Origin: a virus | IMG/VR virus record: IMGVR_UViG_3300017751_000197 | Coordinates: 1-25,559 of that record | Direction: 5' to 3' (one strand) | DNA length: 25,559 nucleotides | Part shown: one piece after another, positions 16,438 to 22,476 of the stretch | Layout: the number at the start of each line of letters is the position of its first letter | Position numbering within the stretch: position 1 is the first letter of the stretch | Notes under the pieces: model-generated | Databases searched by the model: none | Told to the model about the DNA's origin: nothing | Seen by the model: the letters and a program-made list of their open reading frames with translations, nothing else | Position numbers and translations under genes: made by a program

Positions 16438-17163
16438 TTAGCTAGCTGCTTTTTCTTTTTTAGAAGCGCCGTCATAGTCAGAAGCAACAAGGCCTCGACG
16501 AGTTAGCATAGTTTTTACACCACGAGGTGTCTTGTTGATAGCTTCTGCAATCTCTTCAACAGTCATACCTGATACATCACCGAGGTCTGCTAAAGGATCT
16601 TCTTTAGCGCCACCCTTGGTGTGCTCCTGACGAGGGATAGCATCAATCTCGTTAGAACGAAGAAGGCTGAGAGCCTTACCACGAACAGAGTTTACAGAAC
16701 GGTTAAGAGCATCTGCGATTGCTTCAACAAAAGCGCCGTCATTTACCATGCTGATGAAAGTTGCTTCTTCATCAGGAGAGTAAGTACGAACAGTCTCTAC
16801 TTTAGGAGCGGGAGCAACGTGGTCAGTTAGTTCCATAGACAAGATTTTGCCTTGGATTGACTTGGCAGAGAACTCTCCGCCAGCGAAGTTTTCCGCGATT
16901 TGAGCATAGGTGTATTCACCGCTGTTGTCAGAAACAAAAGCAGCAAGAGTGGCTTCTTGGTCAGCCGAGAAAGTACGGCTAGCACGCTCGGAAGCCTTTT
17001 CTACGTCGTGACCCATCTTTCGCAATTTGCTAGAGACAGAACGAGTAGTGGTTCCCAAAACTTCTGATGCTTCAGCAACAGTGTTTTGTGAGATAGGGGT
17101 TTCGTCACCGACGAAGGAAATTAATTGAGCTGTACGCTCTTCAGTCCACTTAGGAAGTGCCAT
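16438..17163 (-). CDS. Multi-repeat helix-turn-helix (Myb/SANT-like) DNA-binding protein, 241 aa
   Basis: The protein appears to contain four successive units of about 50-60 residues. Each of the first three opens with an aromatic-Ser/Thr/Pro-acidic helix (WTEERTAQL, FSADQEATL, YSPDEEATF), and units end with a turn and recognition helix (TTRSVSSKLRKMG, SAKSIQGKILSME, SVNSVRGKALSLL, TPRGVKTMLTRRG). It ends in a basic tail. This is the layout of Myb/SANT-type or tandem HTH domains, so DNA binding is likely; the target and role (regulator, nucleoid organiser or replication factor) are unknown. Unit 4 resembles the N-terminal region of the 147-residue protein at 19667. A good ribosome site (GGAGA) and a terminator right after the stop suggest a strongly made, independently ended message from promoter P3. 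Confidence 0.75.
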   Translation of the reverse strand: MALPKWTEERTAQLISFVGDETPISQNTVAEASEVLGTTTRSVSSKLRKMGHDVEKASERASRTFSADQEATLAAFVSDNSGEYTYAQIAENFAGGEFSAKSIQGKILSMELTDHVAPAPKVETVRTYSPDEEATFISMVNDGAFVEAIADALNRSVNSVRGKALSLLRSNEIDAIPRQEHTKGGAKEDPLADLGDVSGMTVEEIAEAINKTPRGVKTMLTRRGLVASDYDGASKKEKAAS

Positions 17164-17166
17164 ATT

Positions 17167-17913
17167 TTAGTTCTCCAAAAAAGAATTTAGGTTGTTTACT
17201 ATAGTAATACCAGATTCTCTGGCTTGTTTAGTTTTAGATGATTCTACTCCACTTTCGTTTACTAGAATCGTTACTTGCTTTGTAAGGCTGCTTTTTACTT
17301 CATATCCTTTGCTATTCAAAGCAGCGGTAGCTTCAACTTTAGTCTTGAAACTCTTCAACTTACCGCTGATGCATACTACACCGCCTGTATTGGATACAGG
17401 AGCAGTCTTACTAAACTTAAAGGAGAAAGGATAATCTTGCTCCGAGAAGTCCCAGTGATACCACTGGAGAAGGTTCTCCGTAGCTTTTGGCCCTAGTCCG
17501 GCACGCCTACAAGTGTCCTCATTTAATTCACTAATGTGCTCTATTTCTGTAGACAACTTTTTTGACGCCGTATTACCAATTAACGGAATACCAAACGCTG
17601 GCAGAACAAGCTCTAAGGGAGCAGAACGAGAGTTCTCAATCTCCGCATAGAGCTTGTCGGCCAACTTTTCAGAGGAAAGGGATTCTGCAATCTCACGGAT
17701 AGTGAGACTGTATATGCTTGCCATATCCGAAATAGGTAATTTGGATATAGCAGCAGGGCCCAGGCCCTTAATTTTTAGGGTTTTTGCGAAATGCTCTATA
17801 CGCTTAGATGCTTTGTCTCCGCAAGCGGAGTTTTTACAATAAAGCAGATGGTTAGACCACACAAGCGCAGAGTCACAAGAAGGACACTGGGTGGGGGCTT
17901 GAATTGCGAGCAT
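17167..17913 (-). CDS. ligB: NAD+-dependent DNA ligase, C-terminal half (LigB of a split ligase)
   Basis: The 248-residue protein carries the downstream domains of bacterial LigA. These are a four-cysteine zinc finger (C10, C13, C26, C31), helix-hairpin-helix repeats (about 45-150, with KIKGLGPAAISKL and RAGLGPKATENLL) and a BRCT domain (from about 175, GGVVCISGKLKS). It lacks the adenylation domain, which is on the gene upstream. An AGAGGA ribosome site and its own promoter P3 precede it. The two halves should assemble to seal nicks. T5-like phages also encode a two-gene NAD+ ligase, which supports this as functional rather than a frameshift. Confidence 0.9.
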   Translation of the reverse strand: MLAIQAPTQCPSCDSALVWSNHLLYCKNSACGDKASKRIEHFAKTLKIKGLGPAAISKLPISDMASIYSLTIREIAESLSSEKLADKLYAEIENSRSAPLELVLPAFGIPLIGNTASKKLSTEIEHISELNEDTCRRAGLGPKATENLLQWYHWDFSEQDYPFSFKFSKTAPVSNTGGVVCISGKLKSFKTKVEATAALNSKGYEVKSSLTKQVTILVNESGVESSKTKQARESGITIVNNLNSFLEN

Positions 17914-17940
17914 TAGCTATTCCTCTGAAATTGAAAGTAT

Positions 17941-17980
17941 ATTATACGAAAAAATAACATGATTGTCAAGAATTATTTTT
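17941..17980 (-). promoter_or_regulatory. Leftward sigma-70-type promoter P3
   Basis: TTGACA (17964-17969) and TATAAT (17941-17946) are 17 bases apart on the minus strand, with the A/T-rich box ending in ATTC upstream. The expected start near 17934 gives a leader of about 20 bases with AGAGGA before the ligB ATG. It separates the two ligase genes. Confidence 0.88.
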
Positions 17981-17994
17981 CGATAGGTTCACTT

Positions 17995-18915
17995 TTAGTC
18001 TACTCTCCGCAAAATACGAGGAATAATTTCGCCACTGCGAATAATCTCGACTTTACATCCGATTTCGAGGTCAAGGGAGCGAATGTACTCAATGTTGTGT
18101 AAGGTAGCTCTGCTCACTAGAGCGTCCCCCACTTCGACTGGTTCAAGAATGGCGACTGGACTGACTACTCCAGATTTGCCAACTTGCCACACAACATCGA
18201 GCAATTCTGTATGTACACCCGCCTTCTGCTCTTTGAGAGCAAAAGCGCCTCGCGGGTGATGAGCTGTATATCCCAATTTGGTGAAAGTTTGAGTACTGTT
18301 TATACGATATACCAAACCATCCGTAGGATAGTTAGAGGCATCGAAGGTATTAACAACTGCAAAGCCTTCTTGGGCCAAAGAAGAAAGCGCAGTAGTATAC
18401 AAGTCATGCGAAATGCCCTGTATACTGTAGGCCACGAAAGTCAGTGGACGAGTACGAAACTCTTCCAGATCCTTTAGATTTAGTGACCCCGCTGCGACGT
18501 TTCTTGCATTTGTAACGGTAGAGGGGCAAACTATCTCTCCAGTAATAAACACTTCTCCTTTGAAAGAGACCTGAGTAGGTACTAGTGTAGATAGCTTGTC
18601 GGTAATCTCTCGGCCAAGATTACCGTCCCCTCTCGTTAGTCCGAGTGCGAGGTGTCCATTTACATAAAGTAAAGAGACTGCTGCACCATCGAGCTTAGGA
18701 GTAACAATGTACTGGTCTAGGCCAAGTGGTGCTTCGGAAATATCAAAAAACTTTTGTAGGGAGTACATCTTATAAAGATGCGGTACACCATCAGTTACCT
18801 GATGACCTACAGACTCAAAATTATACTTCTTAGCAAGTGCGTCAAACTCTGCATCTGAAATCATCGGATAGCCAGAGTAGTAAGCGACACTCACCTTTTC
18901 AAGAAAATCTTGCAT
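17995..18915 (-). CDS. ligA: NAD+-dependent DNA ligase, N-terminal half (LigA of a split ligase)
   Basis: The 306-residue protein has the Ia domain that recognises nicotinamide (VAYYSGYPMISDAEFDAL), the nucleotidyltransferase domain with the adenylated lysine in TPKLDGAAV (K74), then TRGDGNLGREIT, ITGEIV and LKEQKAG. An OB-fold (WQVGKSGVVSPVA, RATLHN, RSGEIIP) ends the protein, followed by a stop. It can therefore activate AMP from NAD+, but needs LigB for the zinc, HhH and BRCT domains. A TTG at 18927 extends the frame, but the ATG at 18915 has GGGAG at about five bases and fits the expected transcript start, so I chose it. Confidence 0.92.
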   Translation of the reverse strand: MQDFLEKVSVAYYSGYPMISDAEFDALAKKYNFESVGHQVTDGVPHLYKMYSLQKFFDISEAPLGLDQYIVTPKLDGAAVSLLYVNGHLALGLTRGDGNLGREITDKLSTLVPTQVSFKGEVFITGEIVCPSTVTNARNVAAGSLNLKDLEEFRTRPLTFVAYSIQGISHDLYTTALSSLAQEGFAVVNTFDASNYPTDGLVYRINSTQTFTKLGYTAHHPRGAFALKEQKAGVHTELLDVVWQVGKSGVVSPVAILEPVEVGDALVSRATLHNIEYIRSLDLEIGCKVEIIRSGEIIPRILRRVD

Positions 18916-18939
18916 AATATCTCCCAAATTTGAAAAGAT

Positions 18940-18979
18940 ATTATACTAAAAGTTTAGGGAAAAGTCAAGAACTATTTTA
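18940..18979 (-). promoter_or_regulatory. Leftward sigma-70-type promoter P4
   Basis: TTGACT (18963-18968) and TATAAT (18940-18945) are 17 bases apart on the minus strand, with AAAATAGTTC upstream. It is the only one of the six with T in place of A at the last -35 base. Its upstream box overlaps the last codons of the PC4-like gene. The expected start near 18933 leads into ligA. Confidence 0.84.
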
Positions 18980-19274
18980 AGTATAGGTTATTGATCAAGT
19001 CCTGGAAGTGCTCTTCTATAATTTCTTTACTTTCTGCTAGAGAAAGTATTTCCGTTAACCCTACGAAGAGTTCCTTGGAGTTTGAGAGGTCAAGTGGCAT
19101 AGCTATACCTTCCGGTGTAGGCTTCCACTCTTCATTAAAATCAAGGTAGTATTTACGAAGGTGCAAATACTCCACGCCTCTAAAAGCACTTACGGTAAGC
19201 CGTACCTGTACTTCCTTGGCTTCATCATAATGAACAACTTTCTCATACATTTCTGGAGCTTCATGTAATAGCAT
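18972..19274 (-). CDS. PC4/p15 transcriptional-coactivator-like ssDNA-binding protein
   Basis: The 100-residue protein contains the PC4-type core: strands VRLTVSAFRGVEYLHLRKYY, then EWKPTPEGIAMPL, and a C-terminal helix LFVGLTEILSLAES. The [RK]-[KE]-Y-Y and KP-x5-G-I spacing is what I use for the family. PC4-like proteins dimerise and hold single-stranded DNA. In bacteria and phages they are proposed to help replication, repair or transcription. Its start ATG has GAGGA six bases upstream. It follows the 88-residue gene, beyond the terminator at 19612-19648, with no clear promoter. Confidence 0.72.
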   Translation of the reverse strand: MLLHEAPEMYEKVVHYDEAKEVQVRLTVSAFRGVEYLHLRKYYLDFNEEWKPTPEGIAMPLDLSNSKELFVGLTEILSLAESKEIIEEHFQDLINNLYLK

Positions 19275-19276
19275 AA

Positions 19277-19543
19277 TTAATCCTCGTTCCGTAGGACGGA
19301 AGAGAGAGGAACAACACTAGTTACATTGCCAGGTTTCAATAGTCGATAAGAGTCTGTATCCCAGCAGAACATCAGAAGAGTGTCCGATGATTCTTTTGCT
19401 CTATTTTTCTTGCCAACTATATAGGGGGTACTGAAGTCTAGAGTGCATACATTATACTTTAGCTTATTAGAGTTCTCACTCCGATAAGTAATGATTGCAT
19501 CTCCATACTGATTTACAATATCTGCTAATTCTTCTTTTTTCAC
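19277..19543 (-). CDS. Small conserved-looking phage protein, 88 aa
   Basis: The start is GTG at 19543, with AAGGAG seven bases before it. The protein is beta-rich, with a basic middle (YIVGKKNRAKESSD) and a C-terminal part LLMFCWDTDSYRLLKPGNVT that looks like a small barrel. The aromatic-rich strand followed by R-x-L-K-P is faintly reminiscent of WYL-type ligand-binding modules, but this is too weak to name. It is paired with the PC4-like gene two bases downstream of its stop, so the two are likely coexpressed. Confidence 0.7.
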   Translation of the reverse strand: MKKEELADIVNQYGDAIITYRSENSNKLKYNVCTLDFSTPYIVGKKNRAKESSDTLLMFCWDTDSYRLLKPGNVTSVVPLSSVLRNED

Positions 19544-19611
19544 ACATCTACTCCTTAGGTAGCAGGTCAGTAAAATTTTTTACATTGCCGAACTCTAAGG
19601 TTATTTATTCA

Positions 19612-19648
19612 GACAGCAGAAAACCACTCCCCGTTAAGAGAGTGGTTT
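19612..19648 (-). terminator. Intrinsic terminator after the 147-aa HTH gene
   Basis: A 9-bp perfect stem (AAACCACTC/GAGTGGTTT) with a 10-base loop lies 19 bases after the stop of the gene at 19667. On the minus strand the 3' arm ends in TTT and continues TCTGC, a short U-run, so termination may be incomplete. The stem is the strongest intergenic inverted repeat I found in this part of the window. Confidence 0.75.
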
Positions 19649-19666
19649 CAGTAAAAAACTAATAAG

Positions 19667-20110
19667 TTATGAACCGATTGCGGCAATAACTCCAGTAAAG
19701 TATTGAGCTGCTTTACCAGTCAGCTTTGAAATAACATCTTCATCTACGCTTTGTCCAGCGTCAGAAAGTGCTGCGATGAGGGCTTCTTGAGCGTCTGCTT
19801 TAGATACTCGTGTACCTCCGGTACTGCCAGCCGCTTTAGTTGTGCCTCCGGCTGCAGGGGTCTTCTTGACATATACGCCAGCTTTGGTAAGAATCATACG
19901 AACACCATTAGGAGATTCATCTAGTTCTTCTGCGATTGCTTTTACAATCTCCATGCTGGTTTCGGGGGTTGGGCTTTGCTCTTCATACATTGCAACTGCT
20001 TGAGCTTTGGATTCATCTGTCCATGCCATTCTTCGTTTCCTCTTTTTATTGATTGAACCTGGGCAAACACCCAGACGATTAAGTTGTTGTTGGTAAAATC
20101 GGTCAGACAT
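19667..20110 (-). CDS. HTH-domain DNA-binding protein related to the repeat protein, 147 aa
   Basis: The N-terminal 30 residues are basic. A unit then follows that resembles one repeat of the gene at 16438: MAWTDESKAQAVAMYEEQ, then IVKAIAEELDESPNGVRMI and LTKAGVYVKK. A Gly/Ala/Thr linker (AAGGTTKAAGSTGGT) joins it to a helical C-terminal domain (DAQEALIAALSDAGQSVDEDV). A single DNA-binding unit plus a possible oligomerisation domain is a fair reading. The TTG at 20122 opens the frame, but the ATG at 20110 has GAGGAAA just upstream and lies about 18 bases from the predicted P5 start, so I prefer it. An internal ATG at the AWTDES segment is also possible. Confidence 0.72.
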   Translation of the reverse strand: MSDRFYQQQLNRLGVCPGSINKKRKRRMAWTDESKAQAVAMYEEQSPTPETSMEIVKAIAEELDESPNGVRMILTKAGVYVKKTPAAGGTTKAAGSTGGTRVSKADAQEALIAALSDAGQSVDEDVISKLTGKAAQYFTGVIAAIGS

Positions 20111-20134
20111 TTCTTTCCTCAATTTTGAAAATAT

Positions 20135-20175
20135 ATTATACTACCAATCAAAGGAAAATGTCAAGAACTATTTTT
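20135..20175 (-). promoter_or_regulatory. Leftward sigma-70-type promoter P5
   Basis: TTGACA (20159-20164) and TATAAT (20135-20140) are separated by 18 bases, one longer than in the other five, with AAAAATAGTTC directly upstream. The expected start near 20128 gives a short leader carrying GAGGAAA before the ATG at 20110. It lies at the 3' end of the HTH gene upstream. Confidence 0.86.
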
Positions 20176-20905
20176 ATAAACGTGAGAAATCAACTCCGTA
20201 TTTTTCTAAATGTCTTAGAGACCCGAGGTCGTATGCCAGAGAAAAGGCACTGTACCCACCTGTCTCGATTCCTGCAATCCAGAAGTCTTTATCTGTGTCG
20301 ATCTCTTCTCTCACCCATATAGAATAGCACTTGGCTCCGTACTTATCTTCATAGTTGCAATTACCCAGACCTACATGGCTGTTCTGGTATTCGACAGAAA
20401 TTTCCGTTTGTATCTCTGCAGGGGCATGATGCCTCGCCGACCATACTATCTCTCCAGGACTAAACTCTAGAGATACGCACTCTTCTGGGAGGTATCCTAT
20501 GGAAAGCCTTTCTTCTTTAGATACTCCTCGACTAGGGATTCCGACTTTTTCCACAACTGCTTTGACGAAGCCGGGGGAGCGGTAGAGAGATTTGGCGATA
20601 GTTGCAATTGGATCCCCTGATAAGTAATCTCGAATGACTTCTGAGATTTCCATTTCGCTGGCTGCCTTACCTCGGTTCTGAGATTTTCGTAATTGTACAT
20701 AAGATACTCTCTCCTCATAGTCGTCTATAATACTAGACAGTCTCGCCGTATTGTACGAAATATTCAGAATCCCGCACGCTTCCTTTTTCGTTATCGGCTT
20801 TACCCCATTCTCTGCTGGGGGATTCAGTAGGGTTATCACTTTCTGTATATTCGATGCTGACAGATTCTCGTAGTCTTTTTTCTTCACTCTGGCCAAGTAA
20901 TTCAT
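20174..20905 (-). CDS. Helix-turn-helix phage protein, about 243 aa
   Basis: The N-terminal part contains a clear HTH segment (ITKKEACGILNISYNTARLSSII). A second, possibly HTH, unit follows (IATIAKSLYRSPGFVKAVVEKVG). The C-terminal half is beta-rich (SLEFSPGEIVWSA, CYSIWVREEID) and of unknown fold. It is therefore likely a DNA-binding protein with an effector or structural domain. The start is uncertain: the ATG at 20905 has GGAGG touching it, the TTG at 20896 has the same GGAGG at nine bases, and an ATG at 20938 lacks any ribosome site. Its 5' part overlaps the DUF5664 gene in another frame by at least 160 bases. Confidence 0.75.
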   Translation of the reverse strand: MNYLARVKKKDYENLSASNIQKVITLLNPPAENGVKPITKKEACGILNISYNTARLSSIIDDYEERVSYVQLRKSQNRGKAASEMEISEVIRDYLSGDPIATIAKSLYRSPGFVKAVVEKVGIPSRGVSKEERLSIGYLPEECVSLEFSPGEIVWSARHHAPAEIQTEISVEYQNSHVGLGNCNYEDKYGAKCYSIWVREEIDTDKDFWIAGIETGGYSAFSLAYDLGSLRHLEKYGVDFSRL

Positions 20906-21170
20906 CCTCCAATTTAAATAGTAAACAACAGATTGCATGTGCTAAATGCGACATGTCTGTTTCCTCATCGTTTGCTTCTCCGCTCATGTGTGCGAGAAGA
21001 TGCCTCATTGCCGCACTAGAGTAGCGTTCTTGTAGTCCTTCGAGCTTTCTCCAATTATCAGGAGAATACTTATTAGCTCCGTAAGTTAATACTTTGCCCA
21101 CTTCTAGCGTGGCTAGGGGTGGCAAGAGGTACATATCCGGCTTTTGGCCGTCGTACTTTACACCTTTCAT
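20733..21170 (-). CDS. DUF5664 (dATP/dGTP diphosphohydrolase, MazZ-like) protein
   Basis: The first 92 residues match the all-alpha DUF5664 family: KYDGQKPDMYLLPPLA, GANKYSPDNWRK, then MRHLLAHMSGE and DEETDMSHLAHAICCLLF, whose Glu and Asp residues would bind metal as in MazG-type NTP pyrophosphohydrolases. Family members include MazZ of cyanophage S-2L, which turns dGTP into dGMP. The remaining 50 residues are polar and low in complexity and overlap the HTH gene in another frame, so the useful protein may be the first two thirds. No purZ or datZ is seen in this window, so a modified-base genome is not implied. The start is ATG at 21170. Confidence 0.82.
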   Translation of the reverse strand: MKGVKYDGQKPDMYLLPPLATLEVGKVLTYGANKYSPDNWRKLEGLQERYSSAAMRHLLAHMSGEANDEETDMSHLAHAICCLLFKLEDELLGQSEEKRLRESVSIEYTESDNPTESPSREWGKADNEKGSVRDSEYFVQYGETV

Positions 21171-21409
21171 TAGTCTATTCCTTTATTTACCCAATCTTTA
21201 AACTCACTTGTAAACATATCTGCGATTTCTTTTCGTTCAAAACAATAAGTGAATGCGTATATATGTGTCCAAGTCTTTATAGCATACTGGTGCTTTTCTA
21301 GTCTGGTCTTACACCAGTCTTTTGCATGATCTCTCAGGTCAGAGTGCACAACTACTTCATAGCCTGGCATCCAACCTCTTTTATAGTCAAAAATTTCTAA
21401 GGGTTTCAT
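21170..21409 (-). CDS. Small phage protein, 79 aa
   Basis: The protein is rich in aromatic and charged residues (YKRGWMPGYEVVVHSDL, DWCKTRLEKHQYAIKTW, ADMFTSEFKDWVNKG) with no membrane segment. The start ATG overlaps the preceding stop (ATGA), and its stop meets the start of the DUF5664 gene. No family is recognised. An alpha/beta fold is probable from the strand-helix pattern. Confidence 0.7.
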   Translation of the reverse strand: MKPLEIFDYKRGWMPGYEVVVHSDLRDHAKDWCKTRLEKHQYAIKTWTHIYAFTYCFERKEIADMFTSEFKDWVNKGID

Positions 21410-21606
21410 AAGTTAAATAAATTCCATCCATGATTTGCTATGGCGTTGAGTATAATAAAGATGCAGGTGGCCATGTGAGTAAGCCACCAGATGGTACGAA
21501 TAATAGCTATACTGTCTGCTTGCTTGTCTGTTTCACCTACTTTCTCACCTAAGCTTTTTGCCCAGATTCTCCACCCTTTCTTCAAGCGTCCTCTGAGTAA
21601 ACCCAA
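21406..21606 (-). CDS. Small single-helix membrane protein, 66 aa
   Basis: A basic N-terminus (about 1-20, RGRLKKGWRIWAKSLG) and a charged linker (GETDKQADSIAII) precede one hydrophobic helix of about 20 residues (IWWLTHMATCIFIILNAIA), ending NHGWNLFNL. The predicted topology is N-in. It starts with TTG at 21606, with GGAG seven bases before it, and its 5' end overlaps the 28-residue frame at 21582-21668. Function unknown; the lysis genes are elsewhere. Confidence 0.7.
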   Translation of the reverse strand: MGLLRGRLKKGWRIWAKSLGEKVGETDKQADSIAIIRTIWWLTHMATCIFIILNAIANHGWNLFNL

Positions 21607-21668
21607 GTCAGCACTCCTATAAACACTAGAACTACGATTGTAGTAACAGCTATCTCAAGATTATTCAT
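21582..21668 (-). CDS. Membrane microprotein, 28 aa
   Basis: I translated this frame by hand: MNNLEIAVTTIVVLVFIG, then a short tail LTWVYSEDA. A single hydrophobic helix of about 17 residues fills the centre, with charged ends, so it should insert in the inner membrane. Its ATG lies within the end of the zinc-ribbon-like gene (GATGAATAA junction), and its 3' end overlaps the start of the 66-residue membrane protein. No strong ribosome site is visible, so it depends on coupling. Without it, 21607-21660 would be a gap in an otherwise gapless cluster, which supports its reality. Confidence 0.55.
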   Translation of the reverse strand: MNNLEIAVTTIVVLVFIGVLTWVYSEDA

Positions 21669-21819
21669 CTTCATCGTCCTCATAGTTACAATACCAAGGC
21701 CCGCTGTCTGGTTCGCTGTACCACCAGTCTACTTCCCATGCATTAGGGCAGTGAAGTGGTATAGTGTACCCATCTCCGGACATATATTCTCCGCATTTAA
21801 CACATACTTCAACGCTCAT
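21661..21819 (-). CDS. Zinc-ribbon-like microprotein, 52 aa
   Basis: The sequence starts MSVEVCVKCGEYMSGDG and continues with LHCPNAW and PWYCNYEDDEDE. It thus has two Cys-x2-Cys-type positions (CVKC) and two further Cys (LHC, WYC) spaced over 44 residues, plus many Trp residues and an acidic end. Metal binding by four cysteines is plausible, although the second pair is widely spaced. Its ATG overlaps the stop of the gene at 21816 (ATGA). Function unknown. Confidence 0.65.
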   Translation of the reverse strand: MSVEVCVKCGEYMSGDGYTIPLHCPNAWEVDWWYSEPDSGPWYCNYEDDEDE

Positions 21820-22415
21820 TTCGCTGTGATCCTCTGTTCGTAGTCAGCGAGAGACTCATCCCACCAATCGGGGGTGGGTCTATGGCTCCAACTGGCGAAG
21901 GTTGCCTTATCAAGATGATAATAGTCACGGTAAGACTGTATAGGATTGTCATAGTCTTTGAGTATTTCAGGCATCGCAAGTCCAAACGTGGTAAAACCAA
22001 CTCGTTTAATGTTGACTGGTTCTGGTAATTTGTTGATGACTTGCCAAAAGGATTTGTGTTCCTTTCCATACCTATATCTAAACTCCTCTGCTAGAGCGTG
22101 TGCATAGCACCAAGTCCACTCATAGTTGTCTAACGATGATCGTGTCCATATCGTGCAAGGATGATTATACATCATGCCGAGATAGGGTGTAAGTTGTCGT
22201 TCCTCAGGCGTGAGAGGTTTCTCTACCTTTTTGTACTCGTTCAGCACTGCAGCCTCGTCTTTCTCAAGAGCGCGAGGTACAAAGCCGAGAAGTGTGTCTA
22301 CCCAGATAGCAGTGCACAATAGCTGCGCTGCTTCGAGTATCATCTTGTTTACGTGTTTGTCTACGTGCGCTTCTGCACACTTGTCTAAATCTTCGTCTAA
22401 GTAAAATAAATTCAT
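21816..22415 (-). CDS. Conserved phage protein, sometimes annotated as pyrimidine-dimer glycosylase-like
   Basis: The 199-residue protein begins MNLFYLDEDLDKCAEAHVDKHVNKMILEAAQLL shortened here to its key features: an N-terminal His-x3-His pair (HVDKHVNKMIL), a central NHPCTIWTRSSLDNYEW and a helical region ALAEEFRYRYGKEHKSF. This pattern occurs in a family of phage proteins often labelled pyrimidine-dimer DNA glycosylase; I recognise the pattern, but the label is not well supported. The conserved His, Asn, Trp and Arg residues suggest an enzyme. It is the first gene after promoter P6, with a 15-base leader containing GGAG. Confidence 0.65.
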   Translation of the reverse strand: MNLFYLDEDLDKCAEAHVDKHVNKMILEAAQLLCTAIWVDTLLGFVPRALEKDEAAVLNEYKKVEKPLTPEERQLTPYLGMMYNHPCTIWTRSSLDNYEWTWCYAHALAEEFRYRYGKEHKSFWQVINKLPEPVNIKRVGFTTFGLAMPEILKDYDNPIQSYRDYYHLDKATFASWSHRPTPDWWDESLADYEQRITAK

Positions 22416-22436
22416 GGTTACTCCGAAATTTTATAT

Positions 22437-22476
22437 ATTATACTAAATACGAAGCTCACTGTCAAGATCTATTTCA
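22437..22476 (-). promoter_or_regulatory. Leftward sigma-70-type promoter P6
   Basis: TTGACA (22460-22465) and TATAAT (22437-22442) are 17 bases apart on the minus strand, with AAATAGATC upstream (one base different from the usual TTC ending). Expected start near 22430. The -35 lies inside the last codons of the 67-residue gene. It would drive the 22.4-20.2 kb cluster. Confidence 0.86.

Noticed and set aside
17995-18915. Split ligase as a sequencing frameshift or pseudogene
   Set aside because: The two parts are separated by 82 bases that include a consensus promoter and ribosome site, and the break is at a domain boundary.
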